Part shown: in pieces, positions 43,631-53,007 of the stretch | How positions within the stretch are numbered: position 1 is the first letter of the stretch | Layout: the number at the start of each line of letters is the position of its first letter | Assembly: GCA_016712525.1 (NCBI GenBank) | Contig: JADJQX010000007.1 | Span: forward strand, 1,054,001 to 1,118,000 | From: Myxococcales bacterium | GTDB taxonomy: Bacteria > Myxococcota_A > Polyangia > Polyangiales > Polyangiaceae | DNA: 64,000 nt | Reading direction: 5' to 3' | The notes under the pieces: model-generated | Database searches by the model: none | What the model saw: the letters and a program-made list of their open reading frames with translations, nothing else | Told to the model about the DNA's origin: nothing | Translations under genes and position numbers: made by a program

Positions 43631-44161
43631 ATGAAGAAGACCTTCGCGCTTTTGGCCGTGCTCGGCCTTTCGATCTCGGCCTGCTCCAAGCCCATCGAAG
43701 AGCCCAAAGAGGACTTCAAGCCCGCGGCGCCGAAGCCGCTCCCCCCCGGCCCCGAGAAGCTCGAGATCGTCGACGAGGTCGTCGGCACCGGGCCCGAGGC
43801 GAAGACGGGCGACGAAGTGCGTGTACACTACACGGGAACGCTCATGGACGGGAAGAAGTTCGATTCCTCGCGGGATCGGAACGAGCCCTTCAAGTTCAAG
43901 CTCGGCCAGGGCGCGGTGATCAAGGGGTGGGATCAGGGCGTCGTCGGCATGAAGGTGGGCGGCAAGCGAAAGCTGACCATCCCCTCCGATCTCGGCTACG
44001 GGGACAACGGCTCGGGCGACAAAATCCCGCCGAAGGCCGGCCTGAAGTTCGACGTCGAGCTCGTCGAGGTGGTCGGGGCCGGGGGCGACGGCGGCGCCGG
44101 TGATGGCGGCGTGAAGGGCGACGCCGGCTCGAAGAAAGACGGAAAAGACGGCGGCAAGTAG
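43631..44161 (+). CDS. FKBP-type peptidyl-prolyl isomerase lipoprotein
   Basis: A 176-residue lipoprotein with lipobox ISAC (Cys 18). The FKBP domain carries VHYTGTLMDGKKFDSS, FKFKLGQGAVIKGWDQGVVGMKVGGKRKLTIP and LGYGD with the conserved Asp, Trp and Tyr residues of the active cleft. It catalyses proline cis-trans isomerisation to aid folding of exported proteins. The tail is Gly/Asp/Lys-rich. It lies 61 bases after the lipoprotein paralog and is co-oriented. Confidence 0.92.
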   Translation: MKKTFALLAVLGLSISACSKPIEEPKEDFKPAAPKPLPPGPEKLEIVDEVVGTGPEAKTGDEVRVHYTGTLMDGKKFDSSRDRNEPFKFKLGQGAVIKGWDQGVVGMKVGGKRKLTIPSDLGYGDNGSGDKIPPKAGLKFDVELVEVVGAGGDGGAGDGGVKGDAGSKKDGKDGGK

Positions 44162-44187
44162 CCTGCAGGTCGCGCAGCGCCGCGCCC

Positions 44188-44928
44188 TTACGGGACGGCG
44201 TCGCGCTCCTTCGCGACGGCGTACGTTGCGGGCGCGGCCTCGTGGAACGCGGCGAGGACGTGGTCGATGATCGCGTCGACGCCGTGCCCGTCGCGCGCCC
44301 TCGCGAAGATGGTGGGGCCTCCTTGGCGCATGCGGTCGGCGTCGAGGCGCATGACCTCGAGGCTCGCGCCGACGTGCGGGGCGAGATCGATTTTGTTCAC
44401 GACGAGCAGATCGCTCTGCGTGATGCCGGGGCCGCCTTTGCGCGGGACCTTGTCGCCCCCCGACACGTCGATGACGTAGATCGTGTAGTCGACGAGCTCG
44501 CGGCTGTACTGGGCGGCGAGGTTGTCTCCGCCGGACTCGACGAAGAGGAGCTCGGGGCGCACCGCCGCCATGAGGCCCATGAGGGCGTCGAGGTTGTGGC
44601 TGATGTCCTCGCGGATGGCGGCGTGAGGGCAGCCCCCGGTCTCGACGGCGGCGATCTGGTCGGCGGGGAGGGCTTCGTGGCGGTGGAGGAACTCGGCGTC
44701 CTCGCGCGTGAAGATGTCGTTCGTGACGACCCCGAGGCGGAGCCGGTCACGGAGGGCACGACAGAGCGCGAGGAGGAGCGCCGTCTTGCCCGAGCCGACG
44801 GGGCCGCCGATGCCCACGGTGAACGCGCGGGCGCCGAAGTCTCGGCGGATCCGGGGCGTCCTCGCGCGAAAGAAACCGGGGTGGAGGAGGGGCTCGTGCG
44901 TGTGCCCGTGAGTACCGTCGTGTGGCAT
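44188..44928 (-). CDS. ureG: Urease accessory GTPase UreG
   Basis: A SIMIBI-class GTPase that supplies energy for nickel insertion into urease. Motifs: GGPVGSGKT (P-loop), VTNDIFTREDAEFL, ETGGCPHAAIREDIS with the metal-relay CPH, and ESGGDN. The N-terminus is His-rich (MPHDGTHGHTHEP), which could bind nickel directly. At 246 residues it is longer than E. coli-type UreG (about 205). It follows ureF by 14 bases. No ureE gene is present. Confidence 0.95.
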   Translation of the reverse strand: MPHDGTHGHTHEPLLHPGFFRARTPRIRRDFGARAFTVGIGGPVGSGKTALLLALCRALRDRLRLGVVTNDIFTREDAEFLHRHEALPADQIAAVETGGCPHAAIREDISHNLDALMGLMAAVRPELLFVESGGDNLAAQYSRELVDYTIYVIDVSGGDKVPRKGGPGITQSDLLVVNKIDLAPHVGASLEVMRLDADRMRQGGPTIFARARDGHGVDAIIDHVLAAFHEAAPATYAVAKERDAVP

Positions 44929-44942
44929 GTAACCTCTCGAAT

Positions 44943-45611
44943 TTACGACAAAAAGAGCCGCGCGTAGAGCGTGTCGTGGAGCTCCGCGCGGAGCTCGAGG
45001 AGCGGGGAGCTCGAGGCGGCTTGGTCGAGGGGCGTCGCGAGGGCAGTCTCGACGCCGCGCTCGAGCCTCGGCCCGAGCGCATCCAGGAGGACCTGCGCTT
45101 CGTGCGGACCGACGAGACCGAGGCGCACCGCCGCCGACGTGGTGCCTCGCGCCTGACCGAAGAGGGTGAGCCGCACGGTGGTGATGCGATCGAGCCCGAG
45201 CGCGGCGAGGATGGCCCCGAAGAGGGGCGCGTGGTGCTTGTAGGGGAGGCTCTCGACGACGGGCGCGAGCCCGCGGAGCTCACCCTCGAACGACGCGAGC
45301 GCGGTCGCGAAGAAGGTTCGCCCCTGCGTGCGGCTCGCGCGGTTCGCGACGCGCGACACGAGCCTCACGTCGGCGCGGGCGTCGAGCGCCGAGAGACCCG
45401 GACCTTCGCCGCTCCCCGACGCGTGGCCCGCGAGCACGAGTGGCGCCGAGAACGTCGCGGCCTGGTCGACGATGTCGTCGAGGAAGGTCGCGACGTCGGA
45501 GGGCGTGCTCACCGCCCCGAGCGCCGCCGCCGCCTCGAGCCCCCCGGAGTGCGCGAAGCCGCCGGAGGGAAACCCCGAGTCCGAGAGGGCGAGGACACGA
45601 AAAAAGGTCAT
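44943..45611 (-). CDS. ureF: Urease accessory protein UreF
   Basis: A helical protein that bridges UreG and the UreD-urease complex. Conserved features are LSDSGFPSGGFAHSGGLEAA at the start, with the SGxxAHSxGLE pattern, and later HHAPLFGAILAALGL. The length of 222 residues is normal. It lies 31 bases after ureC in the same operon. Confidence 0.92.
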   Translation of the reverse strand: MTFFRVLALSDSGFPSGGFAHSGGLEAAAALGAVSTPSDVATFLDDIVDQAATFSAPLVLAGHASGSGEGPGLSALDARADVRLVSRVANRASRTQGRTFFATALASFEGELRGLAPVVESLPYKHHAPLFGAILAALGLDRITTVRLTLFGQARGTTSAAVRLGLVGPHEAQVLLDALGPRLERGVETALATPLDQAASSSPLLELRAELHDTLYARLFLS

Positions 45612-45642
45612 GAGATTCCCTTTTTGATCCGAGGGGTTACCG

Positions 45643-47352
45643 TCAGAAGAGGGAGTAGAGGCGCGCCATGGGGAGGGCAGCGGCCGGCGCGCACACGAGC
45701 GGCTCGCCGTCGGCCCGGACCTCGTAGGTCTCGGGGCTCACGGTGATGTGGGGCAGGGCGTCGTTCAGCACCATGTCGGCTTTGGCGAGCGCTCGGCACC
45801 CCTCGACGGCGACAGCGCGCTTGCCGAGCCCGAGCCGGGTTGGGACCCCCGCGTCGAAGGCCGCGCGCGAGACGAGGACGAGCCCGGCCGAGGCGGGATC
45901 CAAGGCCCCGAACATGGGCCTCCCGAAGCGAGGCTGCGGCGTCGGGATGCTCGCGTTCGCGTCGCCCATTTGCGCGTGCGCGATGAACCCCGATTTGATC
46001 ACCATCTCGGGCCGCACCCCGAAAAAACCAGGCTTCCAGAGCACGAGGTCGGCCACCTTGCCCACCTCGATGCTGCCGACGTGGGCGGCGATGCCGTGCG
46101 CGATCGCGGGGTTCGCGGTGATCTTGGCGACGTACCTGCGGAGGCGGAGGTTGTCGTTCGCGCCCGACTCCTCCGTGAGCCGCCCACGCACCTCGCGCAT
46201 CTTGGCGGCCGTCTGGAACGTGCGGGTCACGACCTCGCCGACGCGCCCCATGGCCTGGCTGTCGCTCGAGATCATCGAGATGGCGCCCATGTCGTGGAGG
46301 AGGTCCTCGGCGGCGATGGTCTCCCTCCGGATGCGGCTTTCGGCGAAGGCGACGTCCTCGGGCACGTCACGCGAGAGGTGATGACAGACCATGAGCATGT
46401 CGAGGTGCTCGTCGAGCGTGTTGACCGTGTAGGGGCGGGTCGGGTTGGTCGAGCTCGGGAGGACGTTCGCGTGACCACAAATCGCAAGGATATCAGGGGC
46501 ATGGCCACCTCCCGCGCCCTCGGCGTGGTAGGCGTGGATCGTGCGCCCTCCGATGGCCGCAAGGGTCTCTTCGAGGTAGCCCGACTCGTTCAGGGTGTCG
46601 GTGTGGAGGGTGACCTGGACGTCGTACGGATCGGCCGCCGCGAGGCACGCGCGAATGGCGGCGGGGGTCGTACCCCAGTCCTCGTGGAGCTTCAGGCCGA
46701 CGCACCCCGCCTCGATCTGTTCGGCGAGGCCCTCGGGGCGCCGCGAGTTTCCCTTCCCGGTGAGCCCGATGTTGAGCGGGAGCTTGTCGGTCGCGCGGAG
46801 CATCCGGCTCACGTTCTCGATGCCCGGGGTGCAGGTCGTCGCGAGCGTGCCGGTCGCGGGGCCGGTGCCTCCTCCGACGAGGGTGGTGACGCCGCTCGCG
46901 ATGGCCTCGTCGGCCTGCTGGGGGCAGATGAAGTGCACGTGAGCGTCGATGGCCCCGGCGGTGAGGATGTGCCCCTCTCCGGAGACGACCTCGGTCGTGA
47001 CCCCGACGATCATCCCCGGCGTGACACCCGCCATCGTGAGGGGATTTCCGGCCTTCCCGAGGCCCACGATGCGACCTCGTTTGATGCCGACGTCGCACTT
47101 GGTGACGGGGTGCTTCGCGTCGAGCAGGACGACGCCGGTCACGACCAGGTCGAGGGCCTCGGCGTCGAGCGCGCCAGGCATCTGGCCCATCCCGTCGCGC
47201 GCGACCTTGCCTCCACCGAAGGTGAGCTCGTCCCCGTAGGAGCCGAGATCGACCTCGACCTCGAGCACGAGCGACGAGTCGGCGATCCGGAGCCTGTGGC
47301 CCACGGTGGGCCCGTAGAGATCGGCGTACCGCGCGCGAGAGATGCGGCTCAT
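45643..47352 (-). CDS. ureC: Urease subunit alpha
   Basis: The catalytic subunit that hydrolyses urea to ammonia and carbamate with two nickel ions. ATG at 47352 (MSRISRARYADLYGPTVGHRLRIADS), 569 residues as expected. Metal ligands: HVHFICP, the carbamylated Lys221 in KLHEDWG, His in VTLHTDTLN and AYHAEGAGGGHAPD, and a later Asp. The flap region with Cys and His is MVCHHLSRDVPEDVAFAESRIRRETIAAEDLLHD. The start overlaps the ureAB stop by four bases. Confidence 0.96.
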   Translation of the reverse strand: MSRISRARYADLYGPTVGHRLRIADSSLVLEVEVDLGSYGDELTFGGGKVARDGMGQMPGALDAEALDLVVTGVVLLDAKHPVTKCDVGIKRGRIVGLGKAGNPLTMAGVTPGMIVGVTTEVVSGEGHILTAGAIDAHVHFICPQQADEAIASGVTTLVGGGTGPATGTLATTCTPGIENVSRMLRATDKLPLNIGLTGKGNSRRPEGLAEQIEAGCVGLKLHEDWGTTPAAIRACLAAADPYDVQVTLHTDTLNESGYLEETLAAIGGRTIHAYHAEGAGGGHAPDILAICGHANVLPSSTNPTRPYTVNTLDEHLDMLMVCHHLSRDVPEDVAFAESRIRRETIAAEDLLHDMGAISMISSDSQAMGRVGEVVTRTFQTAAKMREVRGRLTEESGANDNLRLRRYVAKITANPAIAHGIAAHVGSIEVGKVADLVLWKPGFFGVRPEMVIKSGFIAHAQMGDANASIPTPQPRFGRPMFGALDPASAGLVLVSRAAFDAGVPTRLGLGKRAVAVEGCRALAKADMVLNDALPHITVSPETYEVRADGEPLVCAPAAALPMARLYSLF

Positions 47353-48047
47353 GGCGCTCCCCGCTCGGCGCGAAGGCGCTCGGGGATGGCGACGTCGGAC
47401 GACGCGTATGGGACGAGCGTGACGGTGCGTGTCTCCCCGGGCTCGAAGCGAACGGCCGTCCCCGCCGGTACGTCGAGCCGCATGCCCCGCGCGCGGGCCC
47501 GATCGAGCTCGAGCGCCGGGTTCACCTCGTCGAACGGGTAGTGGCTGCCGACCTGGATCGGCCGATCCCCTCGGCTCGTCACGGACAGGGTCGTGCGCGG
47601 GCGCGCGGGGCAGAGCTCGACGTCGTTCGGCGTCTCGTCGAGGAGCCCTCCGGGCACGAGGCGCTCGTCCGGGGTCGCGTCGGGGAAAGGCTTCGGGACG
47701 GGAAGGAAGCTCCCGTAGAGCGCGAGGGCCAAGTCGCCGCGGTCGAGGACGAAGGGCTCGTGCACGGTGACGAGCTTCGTTCCATCGGCGAACGTGCCCT
47801 CGACCTGCACCTCGTGCGCGAGCTCGGGGACGCCCGGAAGCAGCTCGGCGCGACCAAGCACACGTCGCCCGAGGTCCATGAGCTCGGCGACCGATTTTCC
47901 GTCGCGGATCCACTCGAGGAGTTGCGTGGCCAAGAGCGCGACGGCCTCGGGGTAGGTGAGCCGAAGCCCGCGCGCGAGGCGCTTTTGTGCGAGAAATCCT
48001 GCCTGGTGGAGGACGAGCTTGTCGAGATCGCGAGGGGCGAGGTGCAT
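47349..48047 (-). CDS. ureAB: Fused urease subunit gamma/beta
   Basis: Residues 1-100 are the gamma subunit (HLAPRDLDKLVLHQAGFLAQKRLARGL, LTYPEAVALLATQLLEWIRDGKSVAELM). Residues 110-232 are the beta subunit (VPGGLLDETPNDVELCP..., VTSRGDRPIQVGSHYPFDEVNPALELDRARARGMRLDVPAGTAVRFEPGE). The two are separate genes in most bacteria but fused here, as also known from Helicobacter and some other lineages. ATG at 48047. The stop overlaps the ureC start (ATGA). Confidence 0.94.
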   Translation of the reverse strand: MHLAPRDLDKLVLHQAGFLAQKRLARGLRLTYPEAVALLATQLLEWIRDGKSVAELMDLGRRVLGRAELLPGVPELAHEVQVEGTFADGTKLVTVHEPFVLDRGDLALALYGSFLPVPKPFPDATPDERLVPGGLLDETPNDVELCPARPRTTLSVTSRGDRPIQVGSHYPFDEVNPALELDRARARGMRLDVPAGTAVRFEPGETRTVTLVPYASSDVAIPERLRAERGAP

Positions 48048-48064
48048 GGTGGGCTCGAGGCCCG

Positions 48065-48865
48065 CTAGCTGGGCCTCCGAGCCAGAGGATCGTCCCCCAA
48101 GGTTTCGCGAAGGTTTCTGAGGAGGAGCGCGCACTCCTGCGCGAGGTCGGCTGCGCCCTGGGTGGCGAGCCGTACGACCACGAGATCGTCCCGAGACGTC
48201 GACACGGACGACAGCGTGGGGCCACGACCGCGTGGAGGGGCGTCGCGCCATGCGTCGGCGAAGGAGCGTGCGCGGGGGCCTAGGGCGAGGGCGAGCGCGT
48301 AGCCCCCGTACGCGCCGAAGTGGCGCTCGACGGAGGTTCGACCGGGCTCGAGATCGAGGGCGTCCTCGAGCACGACCTCGCCGCCGACACGCACGACGAG
48401 GCGCGTGCGAAGGCGCTCGAACGCCCACCTCTCGCCGGTCTCCGGGCGCCCGCGGGTGATGCCGTCGATCAAGACGAGCGACGCGCCCTCCGCGAGGTCG
48501 ATCTCCACGGACTGCGAGACGTCGGCCCCCGCCGCTCCTGTGAGCGGGCACGGGGCGTGGACGAGCAGCGCTGAGGGCTCGACGGTCGCCCGAACGCGGG
48601 TGCTCGACACCCCCGCGAACCCGCGCGCGATGCCGATGGAGCCGATGTACGCCGTCGCGCCCTCGCGGACCTCGATGGTGTGCTCGTGGTCGTCGCCGCG
48701 GAGGTACCCGGGGCCGAGCACCGTGGGAAAGACCCAAGCGGCGTGGCCGTGGTTCCTCGGGCAGGAGAGCGCGATGGGGGCCTCGGCGTAGGCGCGGCGG
48801 ACCACGCTCGCCGAGGTGACGCGGCTCCGCACGACCTCGAGGCTCGACCGAGCGTGGGCGATCAC
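48065..48865 (-). CDS. ureD: Urease accessory protein UreD
   Basis: A 266-residue protein of the UreD/UreH family, the scaffold that binds apo-urease and passes nickel on. Family features are LLHAPCPLTGAAGADVSQSVEIDLAEGASLVLIDGITRGRPETGERWAF, here shown in part, and LVVRVGGEVVLEDALDL. Its start overlaps the stop of the upstream GTPase gene by four bases, so the two are translationally coupled. Confidence 0.9.
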   Translation of the reverse strand: MIAHARSSLEVVRSRVTSASVVRRAYAEAPIALSCPRNHGHAAWVFPTVLGPGYLRGDDHEHTIEVREGATAYIGSIGIARGFAGVSSTRVRATVEPSALLVHAPCPLTGAAGADVSQSVEIDLAEGASLVLIDGITRGRPETGERWAFERLRTRLVVRVGGEVVLEDALDLEPGRTSVERHFGAYGGYALALALGPRARSFADAWRDAPPRGRGPTLSSVSTSRDDLVVVRLATQGAADLAQECALLLRNLRETLGDDPLARRPS

Positions 48866-50133
48866 TCGGGCCTCGTCGAGTCGTCACGGCCGGCCGCGTA
48901 GGCCCGCTTCGCGCCCTCGAGGCCCTCGCCGCGAAGGTAGTACGCGCGCGCCGCCGCCCCGATGGCGAGGGTGCCCGCGAACGCGACGGCGCCCGAGATC
49001 GCCGAGCCTCCGCCCGGGAACACGTACTTCACGAGGGCCCGCGCCCCTTCGCGCAGCGCGAACGCCGCGCCCACGTTCACGCCGAGCGACGCGAGGAGCT
49101 CGAGGGCGCTCTTCGTGTCGACTCGACGCCCCGAGAGCCACGCGATCGCCACGACGAGCGACACCTGGAGGCTCGTGATGGGCACGAGATCGGCGACCGG
49201 GACGGGCACGGCGGCGACCGCGGCGCACACGGCGGCGGTCGCTTGCGTCAAGGTCTCGGCGAGCTCCTCTTGCAGCCCGCGCACCTGAGCGAGCCGAACG
49301 AAGGCCCCTCTCCCCGCGTTCGGGAGGTGCGCGTAGAGGAGCGTGCAGAGTGCATCGATGTTCCAGCGTTCGTCGTCTCGGACCGTGCCGTCCTTCGCGA
49401 ACGAGAGGTACGCGCTCACCCCACGTACACCCACCACGTGCTGGGTGAGAAGCCCGCGAGATTTCAGCTTTTTTTCGAGGAGCGCCTCGGCCTCGTTCAC
49501 GTACGAGAGCTTCTCGTGGAGCGACTCCTCGGACTCCTCGGATGGGGCGTGGAGGCGCGTCCGCTTGGGCTCGAAGAGGTCGCAGTGCGTGAGCACACCG
49601 AGCACGGGAGGCCGGAACTTGTGGGCGCGCTCGACCGCCTGGAGCACCTCCTCGAGGCCCGTGAGGTCGGCGTCGATCGCGCTGTCCACGTCTTGGGCGC
49701 GCACGACGAAGAGCACGGCGTCCGGCGCGCGCCGCTTCAGCTCGACCGCGACGGAGGAGAGGGCGTCGCGTTTGTCGTCGTCTTGGCTCGGCTTCGAGCC
49801 CTCTTGCAGCCCGCGTGTGTCGAGGAGGTGGAGCGTGCCGCTCTCGGCGTGGTGCTCGTACCACGTGCCGCGGCCGGTCTCGGCGCGCACGTGGCCGACC
49901 TTGGCGACCTCGGCCCCGAAGAGCGCGTTCACGAGCGACGACTTGCCGGCGCCGCGGCGACCGACGAGCACGAACGCGGGCGGCCGCTGCTCGAGCAGGA
50001 GACCACGCAGGGTCCCGATCTTGGTCACGAGGTTCTTGGCCGCACCGTCGGGCAGGAACTGGAGCATCTCTTCGGCCTTCGCGAGCGCCTTCGCGAGGTC
50101 ACGGAGGGCGCTCTTGTCGGGGTCCGCGGCCAT
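48862..50133 (-). CDS. Membrane-associated dynamin/YcjF-like GTPase (DUF697-type)
   Basis: A 423-residue GTPase. The N-terminal part carries the G1 motif GRRGAGKSSLVNALFG, a G3 motif LLDTRGLQ and LTHCDLF as the G4 region. The C-terminal half has hydrophobic helices (ATAAVCAAVAAVPVPVADLVPITSLQVSLVVAIAWLSG, VAFAGTLAIGAAARAYYL), as in DUF697/YcjF proteins. Its stop overlaps the ureD start (ATGA), which places it at the head of the urease operon. A role in urease maturation or membrane trafficking is not known. Confidence 0.75.
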   Translation of the reverse strand: MAADPDKSALRDLAKALAKAEEMLQFLPDGAAKNLVTKIGTLRGLLLEQRPPAFVLVGRRGAGKSSLVNALFGAEVAKVGHVRAETGRGTWYEHHAESGTLHLLDTRGLQEGSKPSQDDDKRDALSSVAVELKRRAPDAVLFVVRAQDVDSAIDADLTGLEEVLQAVERAHKFRPPVLGVLTHCDLFEPKRTRLHAPSEESEESLHEKLSYVNEAEALLEKKLKSRGLLTQHVVGVRGVSAYLSFAKDGTVRDDERWNIDALCTLLYAHLPNAGRGAFVRLAQVRGLQEELAETLTQATAAVCAAVAAVPVPVADLVPITSLQVSLVVAIAWLSGRRVDTKSALELLASLGVNVGAAFALREGARALVKYVFPGGGSAISGAVAFAGTLAIGAAARAYYLRGEGLEGAKRAYAAGRDDSTRPE

Positions 50134-50184
50134 GGTGGAAGACTAGCGAATCCGGGAGGGAGAGAAAGCGCGAGCCGGCGGGCC

Positions 50185-51711
50185 TCAGGCCTTTCCGGGG
50201 GAGCGGAGCCGCATGAGCCCGACGTACACGGCGCCGGACACGAACGCCCCGACGAACCAGGCGTAGTCGAAGAGGCCCTTGAGCGCCGGCACCACGGTGC
50301 CGATCCACGAGAGAACGCAGCCCGCGAGCGTGGCCACGATGGCGGGCACGCTGACGCCGCCCGGGTCCTTGCCGTACACGCCGTCGCGCCGGTAGAGGTC
50401 GGCGAGCCGTAGCTCTTTCCTCCGCACGATCCAGTAGTCGGCGATGAGGACTCCGCCGATGGAGCCGAGCCCTCCGGAGTACCCGAGGAGCCATTTGTAG
50501 ATGTAGCCGTCGGGGTCCTCTTGGAGCTTCCACGGGAGCATCACGATGCCGACGAGGCCCGTGATGAGGCCGCCCGTCTTGAAGGAGATGTGCTTCGGCG
50601 AGAGGTTCGCGAAGTCGTTCGCGGGAGACACCACGTTGGCCGCGATGTTCACGCCGAGCGTCGCCACGACGACCGTGAACATGCTCACGGCGACGAGCAC
50701 GCGCGACTCGAACCGCCCCACGAGATCGACCGGATCCCAGATGGCCTCGCCGTAGATCTCGTGGGAGGCGCTCGTGATGACGACGCCCATCGCGGCGAAC
50801 ACGGTCATGGTCGTCGGGAGGGCGACGACCTGCCCCACGGCCTGCTCGCGCTGCGAACGGCCGTACCGCGTGAAGTCGGGCATGTTGAGCGACAAGGTCG
50901 ACCAGAACCCGATCATGGCCGTGACGCTCGGCACGAAGATGGCCCAGAACGAGCCGAAGGACTGGAATTTCCCCTGATCGTGCATGACGGCGCCGAGGCC
51001 CTTGGCCTTCCACACGGCCCACGCGACGAGCACCGCGGTCATGACCAGCACGTACGGCGCGGCGAGGTTCTCGACCTTTCGCACGAGCTCCATGCCCCGG
51101 TACACGATGAGGATGTTGAGGGCCCAGAAGAGCATGAACGCCACGTACTCGGTGGCCGAGTGCCCCGACACGAGCCAACGGAACGTGGAGCAAGGCTCGC
51201 CGGCCTTGCACGCGGCGGGGGCCGAGCCGAGGAGGGTCGCCCAGCCCGGGTAGAGGCTCTTGAAGAACGTGTGCAGGGCCTTTCCGCCGATCCACGCGTT
51301 GATGCCGAACCACCCGCACGCGACGAGCGCGCGCATCACGGCGGGCACGTTCGCGCCGTTCACGCCGTAGGCCGCGCGGGCGAACACGGGGAAGGGGATT
51401 CCGTATTTCGTTCCCGGGTGCGAGTTCAAGAGGATCGGCGCGAGCACGATGACGTTGCCGACCAAGATGGTGACCAGCGCCTGCCACCAGTTCATGCCCG
51501 CCTTGATGAGGCCGGCGGCGAGCATGTACGTCGGGATGCAATGGGCCATGGAGATCCACAGCGCCGCGTACGTGTAGGTCGTCCAGGTGCGCTTCGCGAT
51601 CGGCGTCGGTGCGAGGTCCTCGCTGTAGAGCGAGCTGCCCTCGAGCTCGATCTCCGGAGAGATCTCGACACGTCCGTCCTCACGCACGATCTGCTCGGTG
51701 TCGGGCCCCAT
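50185..51711 (-). CDS. NCS1-family nucleobase/allantoin/hydantoin permease
   Basis: ATG at 51711 gives 508 residues; an in-frame ATG at 51762 is an alternative. Twelve transmembrane helices are expected. Family motifs are EDLAPTPIAKRTWTTYTYAALWISM, GIPFPVFARAAYG, NMPDFTRYGRSQREQAVGQ, and GGLGSIGGVLIADYWIVRRKELRLADLY. It imports a purine, pyrimidine, allantoin or hydantoin. Its position 51 bases upstream of the urease-operon GTPase suggests nitrogen scavenging, since breakdown of purines or allantoin gives urea. Confidence 0.88.
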   Translation of the reverse strand: MGPDTEQIVREDGRVEISPEIELEGSSLYSEDLAPTPIAKRTWTTYTYAALWISMAHCIPTYMLAAGLIKAGMNWWQALVTILVGNVIVLAPILLNSHPGTKYGIPFPVFARAAYGVNGANVPAVMRALVACGWFGINAWIGGKALHTFFKSLYPGWATLLGSAPAACKAGEPCSTFRWLVSGHSATEYVAFMLFWALNILIVYRGMELVRKVENLAAPYVLVMTAVLVAWAVWKAKGLGAVMHDQGKFQSFGSFWAIFVPSVTAMIGFWSTLSLNMPDFTRYGRSQREQAVGQVVALPTTMTVFAAMGVVITSASHEIYGEAIWDPVDLVGRFESRVLVAVSMFTVVVATLGVNIAANVVSPANDFANLSPKHISFKTGGLITGLVGIVMLPWKLQEDPDGYIYKWLLGYSGGLGSIGGVLIADYWIVRRKELRLADLYRRDGVYGKDPGGVSVPAIVATLAGCVLSWIGTVVPALKGLFDYAWFVGAFVSGAVYVGLMRLRSPGKA

Positions 51712-51806
51712 GGATCGCACGTCATACCACGGGCGCGCACGATTTGCGCGCCCCGTATGCATAGTAATTTCAGATATTTAGGAGGCGATCGGCGGGCACC
51801 GGTCCG

Positions 51807-52874
51807 TCATCGTTTGGCGGGGAGCAGGCGGGGGCCCCCGGTCGTGTCGCCCTTCATCCCACGGCGAATCTCGATGCCTCGCCCGGCCTCGTGGCCCTCG
51901 GTGTACGCCCGCGTGCGGCGCTCGCCGGCCGACCGGACATGGCGGACGTACGGGTGGCGCCGGCGGTAGTACGTGTGAAGGTCCGCGTCCTTCACCCACA
52001 CGAGGCCCGCTTCCTCCTGAGCGTCGGCCTCGTGGGAGAGCTTGTCGAGCATGCCGTGCATCACGCCCGCGAGGAACCGGCGGCGGTCGGCGTCCCCGGG
52101 GATGCGGTTCTTCTGCTTGTGGGCCACCCAGAGGCGCTCGGCCGTGTGGGTGAGGTAGGCGTGGATGTACTCAGCGATCTCGAGGTTCTCGCGCGTGCCG
52201 CACACTTCGAGCACGCTCCCGCGTTTGCCTTCGAGCGGCCTGTAGACGGGGACCCAAATGCACTCGACGAAGAAGTGCTTCGCGAGCACGAGCGAGAGGA
52301 CACGCTCGGCCTCGGTGACGCGGCCCGAGGGGCGCCCGAGGTGCCGGAACGTGTGCCCGCGCGCGGCGCGTGTCTTGGAGAGGTCGACGTTGTGGCGAAC
52401 GAGGAGGCGCTGGGCGGCGAGCATAGCGGCCTCCGCTTCGTGCACGTTCGGGCTCTCGGCGAGGGCCAAGAGGCGCGCGATCTTCTCGCCCACGCGGTCT
52501 TTCTCGTCCTCCCCGGAGACCTCGGGTTTTCCGGACGGGCGGCCGTCGATCCCGAGGCGCTCGCATAGGGCGCGGAAGACGGGCCCGTGGGCCTCCTCGA
52601 CGGCGTCGGGGCGACGCTCGGTCATGTACTGGTGGGCCATCTCGTGCTTCAGCACCTCGATGACGATGCCCCAGGGCTCGACGACGATGAGATTCCGCGC
52701 GATCTCGATCGTGCATCGCTCGGGCACCCAGCGGCCGAGGCGGGTCTCCGAGACGACGAGCACGAAGGTGGGCGTGCGGAGGGTGTCGCGGAAGAGCGTC
52801 CCGTTGAGGACCCGGTGGCTCTCGACGAGCTCACGGAGGAGCGCGGCCTCGAGGGCAGCGGAGAGATGGCTCAC
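51807..52874 (-). CDS. SprT-like metallopeptidase with DUF2786 domain
   Basis: A 355-residue protein. Residues 1-110 hold an HExxH zinc site (VLKHEMAHQYMTE) with RCTIEIARNLIV, as in SprT-like proteins. Residues 130-165 (KIARLLALAESPNVHEAEAAMLAAQRLLVRHNVDL) are a DUF2786 domain. The C-terminal half follows the usual continuation of that family with EIAEYIHAYLTHTAERLWV. A DNA-repair link, as in SPRTN, is possible but unproven. No partner gene is adjacent. Confidence 0.78.
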   Translation of the reverse strand: MSHLSAALEAALLRELVESHRVLNGTLFRDTLRTPTFVLVVSETRLGRWVPERCTIEIARNLIVVEPWGIVIEVLKHEMAHQYMTERRPDAVEEAHGPVFRALCERLGIDGRPSGKPEVSGEDEKDRVGEKIARLLALAESPNVHEAEAAMLAAQRLLVRHNVDLSKTRAARGHTFRHLGRPSGRVTEAERVLSLVLAKHFFVECIWVPVYRPLEGKRGSVLEVCGTRENLEIAEYIHAYLTHTAERLWVAHKQKNRIPGDADRRRFLAGVMHGMLDKLSHEADAQEEAGLVWVKDADLHTYYRRRHPYVRHVRSAGERRTRAYTEGHEAGRGIEIRRGMKGDTTGGPRLLPAKR

Positions 52875-53007
52875 GGGGCACCTCCGCGCGAGGCGCGCCT
52901 GCGCCCCCCGAGGTCGGGTGGGACAGCCATGGAAATCGTCGGTCGGAGGGCCACGGGAGCTGCCGAAACCTTAGCCGCTGGCCCCACTGAAGACCATACT
53001 AGCCGCG

